NCBI RefSeq assembly: GCF_000272045.2
Contig: NZ_AJYZ02000019.1
Span: forward strand, 1,277,899-1,341,898
Direction: 5' to 3'
Length of the DNA: 64,000 bases
Source of the DNA: Vibrio crassostreae 9ZC13
Lineage (GTDB): Bacteria > Pseudomonadota > Gammaproteobacteria > Enterobacterales > Vibrionaceae
The notes under the pieces are model-generated. The model had not been told where the DNA came from, searched no databases, and saw nothing but the letters and a program-made list of their open reading frames with translations. This document shows, piece by piece, positions 35,968-43,765 of the stretch. Positions within the stretch are counted from its first letter, which is position 1. Each line of letters starts with the position of its first letter. Position numbers and translations under genes: made by a program.

Positions 35968-37932
35968 TCAAATAGCGGCAGCACTTGCGCTGTCCGCCTG
36001 CTTTGGCTTGTTAGCTTCTGTTGTACTTGAGCCCAGAATACTATTAACTAACTCCTGTAAAGTATCTGACTTTAAGCCTGCTTTCCAAGCGCTTTCTAGC
36101 GCCCTTGAGACAGCTAAGGGGTTTTTCTTTAATCCACCTGCATTCCCGTAATAGGCAGCTGCTTGATCTTCATGTTGCTTCCAATCTTCACCAAACTCAG
36201 GCCCTATTGTGTTTGTTATATTTGTTTTCCACATTCTAAGGTTAGATTTTTTCACATCGTTACTTGGCCAATGTTCATTTTTGTCATGACCTAATAGATG
36301 CAAAATAGCAGCATTATCGTTTTTGTGTTTGTTGATTTCAGATTCTCTTGTTTTGTCGGTGTCAGCATCACAAACTACAAACACTTCGATATTAAGTAAT
36401 TTTGCTATTGCTAACGGTTTTATTAATTCATTTTTTCCACCAACTGGAATTATATGGTAACCAGAACGCCTAAATTCTGACAATTTACCCATCAATTGAA
36501 CATAAGAGGTTAAATAAGCCACATCCTCAATTCCTTCGACTAATATCAGTTTCTTGCTAAAAAACATCTCACTAATTTCAGGACGTAGTGTTGGGTAAAG
36601 CTTAGCGATCATACCGCTTTCTTTAACGGCTTTCTCCCCAGCATCCTTTAACTCTTTTACTAAATCGTCATACTTTAATGAGGTTACTGATGAAGAAACC
36701 GGAGAACCAACCTCTCTTACCATTCTCACCGTATGGAAATCATCACTTGGTATAAAATATGGACTATGCGAGCATACAACGATTTGAGAATTATCATTAG
36801 CTAGGTCTTGTAAAACTTCTGATAAATACCTCGCTTGAGGTGGGTGTTGATATAACTCAGGTTCTTCAATCGCCATAACTAGCGTAGGGGCGTTTTCGTC
36901 ATCAATGTCAGCTAGCTCTTGAAGTAGAGTTAATAGATATGATCTCTGCATTCCATGACCAAAGTGAGCTAATTCACTTTCAAAGCCTTTTTCCCCAATT
37001 TGTATATGAGCAAATGGCTCTTCGATTTTTATGGCTTTATCAGCATCACTTTTCCAAAGAACTTTTGCAGTTGCGCTTGGATTAGCCCAAAGCTTTAGCT
37101 TAGTTTCCAATGAATCAGATATGCTCGAAAGAACTCCTTGTTCTGCTTCAAGCATTGATTGATAGTTTTGTTTTAGGTCATTTCTTAAACTGGTAACTTT
37201 TTCTGTGAAATTGACCTTTGATCTTATGGCCCGCGATAATAGCTGTCCAAGAGCAGAATTTTTGTTTTCCTCTGCTTCTTCTGAAAAATCTTTTGACGCG
37301 GATACAAATACCCACTGTAAATGCGGGGCGAGTCTGTTTGCACCTTTTGAAACACCATAAAACTGATCCTCACTTGGGATAAGGCTACAATTTTCAGGAT
37401 GATCGGCCTCAAATGAGTTGAGTGCGTCAGCCATGTCGGCTTTTGAACTTGCTGTTGATATATCAGGCCACTTGTCTCTCAAGTTAGCAAATATCTCTTT
37501 TAGTTCCTTTGCTGGTTTCTTAGCTTTTTCAGCCTCAAACCAAACTTTAAACTCGGTCATGCCGAGTCTATTACCAAATTGCTTTACTCCAGCCCTTTCT
37601 GTTCCCTCGTCATATTCAGCCTTAGCCATAACAACTAACTGGTCCTGTCTTACATAATCAGCTAGCCCTTTTTTAGCCTCTGTCGAAAGGTCTTTGAAAG
37701 TCACCGTAATTGAGATTGGTTCACTCGTATTTTTATGGTGAAAGTCATCAGCAGAAAGTTTGCTTAAGTCGGTTTTAGAGTCTTTATGCTGACGAAAGAA
37801 AACATTCAGTGCATTCATTACTGTTGATTTTCCGGCACCATTTGGACCAACCAAGCAGTTATAATCATCGAAGTTTACAGTTTCGTCTTTAAAAGACCGG
37901 AAGTTTTGAATTCTAACTGACTCTAATTTCAT
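35968..37932 (-). CDS. OLD-family ATP-dependent endonuclease (AAA ATPase plus TOPRIM)
   Basis: Protein of 654 residues. N-terminal ABC-type ATPase: Walker A GPNGAGKST at residues 29-37, a long middle insertion, FGHGMQRSYLLTLLQEL (signature-like) near 325, Walker B VMAIEEPELYQHP near 353 and VVCSHSPYF near 388. C-terminal TOPRIM nuclease: LVEGIEDVAYL (Glu about 466) and VVCDADTD (Asp about 522/524). These are the features of OLD nucleases, many of which act in phage defence. No UvrD-like gene adjoins it, so it is not a Gabija pair; it reads as a solitary class 1 OLD. AAGG sits 6 bases before the ATG at 37932, preferred over 37938. Confidence 0.9.
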   Translation of the reverse strand: MKLESVRIQNFRSFKDETVNFDDYNCLVGPNGAGKSTVMNALNVFFRQHKDSKTDLSKLSADDFHHKNTSEPISITVTFKDLSTEAKKGLADYVRQDQLVVMAKAEYDEGTERAGVKQFGNRLGMTEFKVWFEAEKAKKPAKELKEIFANLRDKWPDISTASSKADMADALNSFEADHPENCSLIPSEDQFYGVSKGANRLAPHLQWVFVSASKDFSEEAEENKNSALGQLLSRAIRSKVNFTEKVTSLRNDLKQNYQSMLEAEQGVLSSISDSLETKLKLWANPSATAKVLWKSDADKAIKIEEPFAHIQIGEKGFESELAHFGHGMQRSYLLTLLQELADIDDENAPTLVMAIEEPELYQHPPQARYLSEVLQDLANDNSQIVVCSHSPYFIPSDDFHTVRMVREVGSPVSSSVTSLKYDDLVKELKDAGEKAVKESGMIAKLYPTLRPEISEMFFSKKLILVEGIEDVAYLTSYVQLMGKLSEFRRSGYHIIPVGGKNELIKPLAIAKLLNIEVFVVCDADTDKTRESEINKHKNDNAAILHLLGHDKNEHWPSNDVKKSNLRMWKTNITNTIGPEFGEDWKQHEDQAAAYYGNAGGLKKNPLAVSRALESAWKAGLKSDTLQELVNSILGSSTTEANKPKQADSASAAAI

Positions 37933-37976
37933 GTTCATCCTTGTTTAAGAAGCTAACATCTTATTCAATAGCGTTG

Positions 37977-37996
37977 TGCTCTGTTTAAACAGAGCA
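37977..37996. promoter_or_regulatory. 20-base perfect palindrome upstream of the OLD gene
   Basis: TGCTCTGTTTAAACAGAGCA is fully symmetric and lies 45-64 bases before the OLD gene start. A second palindrome TGATAG-CA-CTATCA is at 38045-38058. Position suits an operator; the regulator is not identifiable. Confidence 0.5.
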
Positions 37997-38178
37997 TCGT
38001 CTGCCAATGTGAGTTTTTCACACACTACCAAAGCCCCATGCGTCTGATAGCACTATCACAACTGCACTCATAACTGTACACGCTGCATGGTCAATCAGGC
38101 GTGATGACATTAGCAAAAATAGGGGAAGAACCAACAGAACGCGCTATGCTGGACTGCTGGCCAAAATGACTTTGTGGC

Positions 38179-38204
38179 ACAGGCTTTTCAGGAGAAAAGC
38201 CTGT
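38179..38204 (-). terminator. Hairpin after recombinase gene
   Basis: Perfect 10-base arms ACAGGCTTTT and AAAAGCCTGT with a 6-base loop, 12 bases past the recombinase stop. The T-run is inside the stem rather than after it, so termination strength is uncertain. Confidence 0.55.
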
Positions 38205-38215
38205 ATCAGCAAGCC

Positions 38216-38812
38216 TCAGCAGTCTGTTTGCTCTGAGAGCCTCAGAGCGTCTTCCAGTTCCACTCCAAGGTAACGAATAGTGTTATCTAGCTTCGAGTGC
38301 CCCAGTAAAATCTGTACCGCTCTGATGTTTTTTGTTTTGGCATAGATCAAGGTTGCTTTAGTACGGCGCATGGAATGAGTGCCATAGTAGTCCGCATTCA
38401 ATCCAAGTTTTACTGCCCAGTTCCTGATAATCGATCGATAGAATGAGTAGCTGATAGGTTGTCCTTTTTGGCGACCACTTGGAAACAAAAAACTGCTTGC
38501 CTCTAAGGATGCCGAGTAGATCCATCGGCTAATACTTTGTTGCGTTCTCGGGGTAATCTCGTAGTGGACGTCGGTGCCAGTTTTTTTCTGGATGCATTGA
38601 ACCCTTTCATAGATTACACCTTGCGAAGAAACATCATATACATGCAGCCTTAGTAAATCACTTGCCCTTAATTTGCTATCAATGGCTAAGTTCAATAGTG
38701 CAAGCTGCATTAGGTCGCTTTCAAGCTCTAGCCTAGTTCTAATTCGCCAAATTTCTTCCAACTTGAATGGTCGTTTAATGCCGCTGCATTTTCCCGAAGA
38801 TAACTTTCTCAT
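38216..38812 (-). CDS. FimB-sized tyrosine recombinase
   Basis: Site-specific recombinase of 198 residues consisting of the catalytic domain alone, without the usual N-terminal core-binding domain, the size of FimB/FimE. All active-site residues are present: Arg49 (LRASDLLRL), Lys76/77 (KKTGT), His146 and Arg149 (THSMRR), His172 (LLGHSK) and Tyr181 (IRYLG). GGAGG lies 5 bases before the ATG at 38812, so the upstream start at 38845 was rejected. A 9-base inverted repeat covers this start region. It probably moves or inverts a nearby segment, perhaps the island itself. No tRNA or flanking direct repeat was found to show the target. Confidence 0.88.
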   Translation of the reverse strand: MRKLSSGKCSGIKRPFKLEEIWRIRTRLELESDLMQLALLNLAIDSKLRASDLLRLHVYDVSSQGVIYERVQCIQKKTGTDVHYEITPRTQQSISRWIYSASLEASSFLFPSGRQKGQPISYSFYRSIIRNWAVKLGLNADYYGTHSMRRTKATLIYAKTKNIRAVQILLGHSKLDNTIRYLGVELEDALRLSEQTDC

Positions 38813-38845
38813 GTTGACCTCCTCTTCGATATTATTGGTCAACAT
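38810..38845 (-). promoter_or_regulatory. Inverted repeat over recombinase start codon
   Basis: ATGTTGACC (38811-38819) and GGTCAACAT (38837-38845) are perfect 9-base arms with a 17-base spacer containing AGAGGA. In the leftward mRNA the 3' arm contains the AU of the start codon and half of the GGAGG, so folding would block translation. It could instead be a recombinase binding site. Confidence 0.5.
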
Positions 38846-39124
38846 AAAGTCTGGCTATAAACTGAAACTGTTCCAGCCTGATAGCCATCGATCACGCAGT
38901 CGTTCAGGGTGCTCAGAATCATCCGTGGACAATACTTTGTTAGATTAATTGCTTTAACAAGAGTGCAACATATAAGAATAAGTAACTTGAAATCTGATTT
39001 GTGCAGACTACCCCAAGATTCTAATACTCACTATTTTTCATTTATTTTTTGACTACTGTAGACTTTCTTCAAACCACCTACTTCCTATACTCACAGATAT
39101 TGTGGGACATTAAAGGATCAATAT
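38846..39124. other. Intergenic region between recombinase and amidohydrolase genes
   Basis: AT-rich, divergent promoter region of both genes. I found no attachment-site repeat shared with the left side of the island and no gene. Confidence 0.4.
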
Positions 39125-40798
39125 ATGAACCGAGTTTACTCACTTGCATTAATAGCGAGCTTAACCATGAGTCCAATTTCTCTTGCTGCTGAACAAGCGG
39201 ATGTGATTATCACTAACGCCAAGATTTACGGTTACGACGATGCAGATGCTATCGCGATTTACGATGGTAATATTGTGTATGTTGGTAATACACCCGAAGT
39301 CAATGCCTATCGGACCTCGACAACTAACATTATCAATGTTGAACAAGCTTTTGTGATGCCGGGTTTTATCGATAACCACAACCATGTGTTTGAAGCGGCT
39401 TCGGAGGCAGGGGGCAATTGTGAGCTGAATATGGATACTTCACTGGAAGAGCAGATCCCCTATCTAAAAGCGTGTCGTAAGCAAGCTAAGTCGAACGAAT
39501 GGCTAATGGGTTATGGCTTTTCTCTTGATGCAATCCTAAGTGAAGACAACCGTTATACACCTTTAGAAGTGATTGACCGTATTTTCCCGGATCAACCAGT
39601 GGTGATTATGGAGCAGACTTCCCACTCCATGTGGGTGAATTCAGCAGCCCTTAAGCAAGCAGGCATCTCCAAACACTCCCAAGAACCGCAAGGCGGCAAG
39701 ATTCTTAAAGACGATGAAACTGGAGAACTCAATGGCATTTTGCTTGATAATGCGGGCGATATTGTTATGGAGATGGCATGGAACAGCTTAGAGAGCCAAT
39801 TTGATCAAAGTTACGAAGGCTTAATGGCAGGCCTTGAAGAAGCGGCCGCTCATGGTATAACCACAATTGGTGACGGTCGATTATATTGGAAACGTGGCTG
39901 GTATGAAGTGTGGAAACAAGCTGAAGAAAAAGGAAACTTAACGGCTCGTGTATCGCTTCGCCCGTGGATTTACCCGGCCGACTCCATGGAACCCCAGCTT
40001 ACATTTTTAAAGAAAATTCAATCCAGCGACAAATCTCGTTTGCTACTGGTGGATCAGGTGAAAATGTATAGCGATGGTATTTTCATTAACGGAACTGCAA
40101 AAACACTGGCTCCGTATCTAGACACCTATATTCCTGACGAGCCATACGGCATCAACTATATTCCACCGCAGCAAATGAAAATCTGGCTTGATGAGTTAAA
40201 TCAAATTGGTTATAGCGCTCATATTCATGCTATAGGTGATGGAGGTATTCGTGAGTCACTGAATGCTATCGAATATGTTCGCAGTCAAGGCGCAGATAAA
40301 CCTTATACACTAACTCATGTGGAGCTGGTGAACTCAAAAGATGTCCCGCGTTTTGCCAAGCTGAATGTAACGGCAGATTTTCAGGTTGGCTCTGATTATG
40401 TGGCTTACCATGATCACAAATGGGCAGAAGTTTTTCTTGGTGCTAAACGCACCAGAGCCATGATGAACCTGAAAGCCATCTTTGATACAGGGGCTAACGT
40501 CTCTTTGAGTAGTGACTGGAATGTGCATGATATCAATCCGTTAGTTGGTATCGCCAATAGCCTTAAAATGGGTAAAACGGGATTGCCGGATATTCATTCA
40601 GCGATTGATGCTTACACAACCAACGCCGCAGAAAGTTTGGGAATCAGTGATATTACAGGTTCGATAGAAGTCGGAAAATCAGCAGACTTTGCCATTTTGG
40701 AACATGATATTACCCGCTTGCGGGTAGGTGAGATTGCCGACACTAAGATCTTAATGACAATGTTACAGGGTGATATAGTTTTCGACTCAGAAGAGTAA
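39125..40798 (+). CDS. YtcJ-type metal-dependent amidohydrolase, exported
   Basis: Amidohydrolase-superfamily enzyme of 557 residues with a Sec signal peptide (NRVYSLALIASLTMSPISLAA). The metal motif is GFIDNHNHVFEAA (H85, H87), followed by VKMYSDGIFINGTAK (Lys), HIHAIGDGGIRESLNAIEY and the catalytic Asp in LSSDWNVHDINPL. A C-terminal beta segment (GSIEVGKSADFAILEHD) completes the composite fold. YtcJ-like enzymes hydrolyse amides or act on aromatic amine derivatives; the substrate is not predictable. AAGGA lies 7 bases before the ATG. It is followed by a terminator and a small membrane gene. Confidence 0.87.
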   Translation: MNRVYSLALIASLTMSPISLAAEQADVIITNAKIYGYDDADAIAIYDGNIVYVGNTPEVNAYRTSTTNIINVEQAFVMPGFIDNHNHVFEAASEAGGNCELNMDTSLEEQIPYLKACRKQAKSNEWLMGYGFSLDAILSEDNRYTPLEVIDRIFPDQPVVIMEQTSHSMWVNSAALKQAGISKHSQEPQGGKILKDDETGELNGILLDNAGDIVMEMAWNSLESQFDQSYEGLMAGLEEAAAHGITTIGDGRLYWKRGWYEVWKQAEEKGNLTARVSLRPWIYPADSMEPQLTFLKKIQSSDKSRLLLVDQVKMYSDGIFINGTAKTLAPYLDTYIPDEPYGINYIPPQQMKIWLDELNQIGYSAHIHAIGDGGIRESLNAIEYVRSQGADKPYTLTHVELVNSKDVPRFAKLNVTADFQVGSDYVAYHDHKWAEVFLGAKRTRAMMNLKAIFDTGANVSLSSDWNVHDINPLVGIANSLKMGKTGLPDIHSAIDAYTTNAAESLGISDITGSIEVGKSADFAILEHDITRLRVGEIADTKILMTMLQGDIVFDSEE

Positions 40799-40803
40799 CT
40801 AAA

Positions 40804-40836
40804 AAGGTGCAGGATGTTTCCGGCACCTTATTTTTT
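40804..40836 (+). terminator. Terminator after amidohydrolase gene
   Basis: AAGGTGC pairs with GCACCTT, with an inner GGA/TCC helix, followed by TTTTTT. It ends about 5 bases before the ribosome site of the next gene, so some read-through may feed that gene. Confidence 0.8.
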
Positions 40837-40850
40837 CCACGGAGGTAAGA

Positions 40851-41261
40851 GTGCTACGTAAACGTTTCTATATTGAAGTGAGCCTGAAACAACTAATACT
40901 GCTGGTGATCCTTGTCCCGGTACTGTTTAGCTGCACCTTCGATAGCATGCGCGATATGGAACATGGTAATCAGTCGGCGATTTTAGCCGTTATTGGGCTC
41001 ATGATGGCTGCTGGTATTATTGGCGTGTTTGAAGCGACATACCAGAAAACTCAGCTTGCTAATCAGATTCAGCGAATTCTGGTTCACTTCACTAAGCTAC
41101 TTCTCTTTACTGGTATTTCTGAGCTTATGATCTTGGCGATAGCGGCTATTGGCACCACATCAACGGTATGGGACGATCCATTGCTATGGGCGCTATTACC
41201 TATTTACGCCTCCCTGTATATCTATGATTGGTGGGATGCGCTTATCGCAGCGTCTGACTAA
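40851..41261 (+). CDS. Small four-helix membrane protein, unknown
   Basis: Protein of 136 residues that I do not recognise. Four hydrophobic stretches are visible (LILLVILVPVLFSCTF, VIGLMMAAGIIGVF, LLLFTGISELMILAIAAIG, LLWALLPIYASLYIY), so it is an integral inner-membrane protein. GTG start with GGAGG 5 bases upstream. It converges on the LysR gene with only 4 bases between stop codons and lacks its own terminator. Confidence 0.7.
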   Translation: MLRKRFYIEVSLKQLILLVILVPVLFSCTFDSMRDMEHGNQSAILAVIGLMMAAGIIGVFEATYQKTQLANQIQRILVHFTKLLLFTGISELMILAIAAIGTTSTVWDDPLLWALLPIYASLYIYDWWDALIAASD

Positions 41262-41265
41262 TTCG

Positions 41266-42156
41266 CTACTTGTATTGGTGTTTCTGGGGCAGAAGATGGT
41301 AGTGTTTAAAGGCTTTAATTACCATACTCCCACTTTCAGAAAGGGTTAGTCCGTTGCGCCAACACAGCTCAACTTTTCGGTCAATGCCAGAGAGTTCGAA
41401 GTCGCATTTGAGAGCAACCAGTAGGCCGTTTTCGATTTGCGTGCTAACACACTCCTCTGGTAAAAACGCAAATCCCTTATTGTGTTTGAGCATAGCTATG
41501 AGGGGATCGATATCTGAGAACACACAGTAACACGGGCTAAAACCATCGTTGTCTTCGCTACTTACTTCACCCCATACTAACTCGCGGTATTCACTCAAGT
41601 CCTTACTGGTAACGTGAGATAACTGAGCCAGTGGATGGTCAGGACTACAGACTAGAATTTCTCTATAGTACCCTAGACGGCAATAATCGAAATGTTTGTG
41701 ATGAATAGTTTCCGACTCATGGGTAATTATGACATCTACATGACCATCGCCTAAGTCTTGCTCCAGTTGGGTTCTTTCATCGCGATAGACCTCAACACTC
41801 AAATGGGGTAAATCTAAAACAGAGGCTAGAGGTTGCGTAAACACAATGTCAGGGATGTAGTTTTCAATCCCTATGGTCAGTACAGTCGGCTCATTTTGCA
41901 TAAGCATTTCAGCACCTTGGACAAACTTATCAAGGTGGCTCAGTGTATGAGTAAGATGGGGAAGTAAACGTTCCCCGTCTTTACTCAAAGTGGTTTTATT
42001 TCCTGTTCGGTCAAAGAAGTTAACCCCCAGATCGATTTCCAGATCAGAAATCCATTGACTAACCTGAGATTGCTTTTTACCCAGTTTACGTGCCGCGGCA
42101 GAAATCGATCCAGTTTCTACGGCTAATAACAGTGCTTTTAGATGAAGTGTGTTCAT
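41266..42156 (-). CDS. LysR-family regulator
   Basis: LTTR of 296 residues. Winged-helix part: LKALLLAVETGSISAAARKLGKKQSQVSQWISDLE in pieces ALLLAVETGSISAAARKLG and SQVSQWISDLEIDLG, then FFDRTGNKTTLSKDGERLL. The effector domain follows. The closest style is the group whose members read KKQSQVSQWI. No strong ribosome site precedes the ATG. It is alone in its direction, and no divergent gene partner of obvious function is present, so the targets are unknown. Confidence 0.87.
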   Translation of the reverse strand: MNTLHLKALLLAVETGSISAAARKLGKKQSQVSQWISDLEIDLGVNFFDRTGNKTTLSKDGERLLPHLTHTLSHLDKFVQGAEMLMQNEPTVLTIGIENYIPDIVFTQPLASVLDLPHLSVEVYRDERTQLEQDLGDGHVDVIITHESETIHHKHFDYCRLGYYREILVCSPDHPLAQLSHVTSKDLSEYRELVWGEVSSEDNDGFSPCYCVFSDIDPLIAMLKHNKGFAFLPEECVSTQIENGLLVALKCDFELSGIDRKVELCWRNGLTLSESGSMVIKAFKHYHLLPQKHQYK

Positions 42157-42741
42157 AGACCAATACTTAGAGTTGATGGTGCTTTGACTAATTCCAGTAT
42201 GTATTAAATGCGTGACTCATTTCTTGAGATCTCAGCTCAGCCAAATTACACAATAAGTCCTTGTTCTTTATCAATTAAGACATATGTAGAATTAATAATT
42301 CTACTCGAAGATAAAAAAATATTAATAGAAAATTCTCCGCGCCCACCTATCTTGAATTACTATGCTCAGCGCGTAGCACCCGAAAAACAAGCCCTATTCG
42401 AAGAAAGCATACCGTTCTAACCCAAAAAAGAATGTATTAAAGACATATATGAAAAAAGATAAAGTAAATCACCAATAACATTTTTAAACTAGGCAAACAC
42501 TCTAAATTGTTTTGGGGCAGAAGTGCTTCATAGTGAATTTTGCAACAGGCTGTTGCAAAATTGGGGTTGGAGTTTGTCCAGCAGCCTGTTGGACATTCGA
42601 TGAAGCAGGCAATTTACTAATTGTGCAGCAGCTTGTTGCACAAATAAATCTCATGTTGGTTTCATGCGCACTAAACACGTCTTGGGGCAAAGGTGTGTTT
42701 GCCATGATCGGCGCTAGCACACCTCTGATAACAACATACTA
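42157..42741. other. Intergenic region with a triple hairpin cluster
   Basis: A 585-base gap between two LysR genes. A 70-codon frame at 42208-42420 is open but has no ribosome site or family resemblance that I can defend. The rest contains three similar hairpins (42536-42643) and two copies of a TTGGGGCA-containing word (42512 and 42682). Confidence 0.5.
42536..42643. repeat. Three similar hairpins with conserved CA-loop-TG core
   Basis: Hairpin 1 (42536-42562): 12-base perfect stem closing on CA-GGC-TG. Hairpin 2 (42575-42595): TGTCCAGCA/TGTTGGACA closing on CA-GCC-TG, with one G-U pair. Hairpin 3 (42621-42643): TTGTGCAGCA/TGTTGCACAA closing on CA-GCT-TG, one G-U pair. Outer bases differ between copies but stay complementary, which argues for selected structure. 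They fall in different reading frames. Confidence 0.65.
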
Positions 42742-43653
42742 TCAACTTAACCACGGCGCTTTTTGGCATTGATCTTTTAATAGAGATAAAAAGCCAGTGA
42801 CTCGCGCTGACCTCTCATGCGCAGCAGAACTCACGAGGGCAACAATATCGGCATTTGGAAGCTCATAATTTGGCAATAATCGCACTAATTTACCACTATC
42901 AATCTGTGATTGAATATCCCATTCAGATCGCATGATAATCCCTAAGTCTCTTAAGGCCCAGTCTTTAATCACTCTGCCCTCATTACTTGCAAGTGAAGGA
43001 CGAATTCGAACATTTTCTATGGATCCTGAGACTGTATGAGTAAAGCTCCACAACGTGACATCTTCATTATTTTCTCTCAACGCAATACATTGATGCTTCT
43101 TAAGATCTTGCGGAGTTTCAGGCTGTCCATAACGTGATAAATACTCGGGCGAAGCGCAAACAAAGCGCTTGTTTGGGGCTAAACTCACCATCTTAAGGCT
43201 GGAATCCGCCAGGTGACCAATGTAGATGATAATGTCCCATTTATGATGGTTGGCCCAGTTTGGCTTATCTGATAACTCTAGCTCCACCTCTAGGCGAGGA
43301 TGAGCTTTTTTATACTCACCTAATAAAGGGGCTATCACATCGTTGCCAAAGCCAAGGGGCGCCAATACTCTTAGACAACCACTGACATCCCCTCTGCTTT
43401 CATTGAGTTTATCGGTGAGCTCGTCCAAATCTTCAAGGATCGAAATACCAGTATCAACTAAAACGCGCCCTTCTTCTGTTAAGCTAACCACGCGCGAAGG
43501 CCGTTGAAGTAACTTAAGCGATAGCTTCTTTTCGATATGTTGAATACGCTGAGTGACTGATGGCGGCGTTATATTGAGCGTACGAGCCGCATCTGCCAAT
43601 GTTCTATGGTTAGAAACTACCACAAGAAATCGAATATCTTCTGTCGTTAACAT
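42742..43653 (-). CDS. LysR-family regulator
   Basis: LTTR of 303 residues: DIRFLVVVSNHRTLADAAR and PPSVTQRIQHIEKKLSLKLLQR form the winged helix; the effector domain includes GCLRVLAPLGFGNDVIAPLL. It is divergent, 112 bases from the three-gene PLP enzyme operon at 43766, which it most probably controls. GGAAG precedes the ATG. Its C-terminus resembles the group active on LTTR subgroup 2 (CrgA-like) promoters. Confidence 0.87.
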   Translation of the reverse strand: MLTTEDIRFLVVVSNHRTLADAARTLNITPPSVTQRIQHIEKKLSLKLLQRPSRVVSLTEEGRVLVDTGISILEDLDELTDKLNESRGDVSGCLRVLAPLGFGNDVIAPLLGEYKKAHPRLEVELELSDKPNWANHHKWDIIIYIGHLADSSLKMVSLAPNKRFVCASPEYLSRYGQPETPQDLKKHQCIALRENNEDVTLWSFTHTVSGSIENVRIRPSLASNEGRVIKDWALRDLGIIMRSEWDIQSQIDSGKLVRLLPNYELPNADIVALVSSAAHERSARVTGFLSLLKDQCQKAPWLS

Positions 43654-43765
43654 TAACTTCCAACCTAATGTATAAGTAGATTTTTGTTAATATAATTCAA
43701 CTTCTTCCTACTTCATAATCATTTCATCAATAGTTAATTTCACTTTGCAAGTTTAGGTAAATGAA

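Larger units (their letters stand above)
33882..38850. mobile_element. Putative mobilizable genomic island or its remnant
   Basis: Between the insertion sequence and the tyrosine recombinase lie an AT-rich glycosyltransferase gene, a MobC-like gene, an IncQ-type oriT candidate, a repeat array, hairpins, an OLD nuclease and a FimB-sized recombinase. Gene types and base composition differ from both flanks. No flanking attachment repeats were found by eye, so the limits are guesses. The relaxase and replication genes expected of an autonomous element are missing. Confidence 0.5.

Noticed and set aside
35968..37932. OLD gene as part of a Gabija or PARIS defence pair
   Set aside because: No UvrD-like helicase (GajB) and no AriB-like gene lies next to it; the neighbours are a recombinase and noncoding DNA.
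32500..39060. Direct repeats as island attachment sites, for example TTGAAATCT at 32403 and 38989
   Set aside because: Only 9 bases, AT-rich, and not at a tRNA or gene end, so within chance expectation.
42208..42420. Open frame of 70 codons between the LysR genes
   Set aside because: No ribosome site and no recognised family. A resemblance of its tail to glutathione transferases was too weak to claim.
42512..42772. Open frame of 86 codons on the plus strand and an overlapping 72-codon minus frame
   Set aside because: Both run through the hairpin cluster; the repeats fall in different frames, and the plus frame runs into the adjacent LysR gene.
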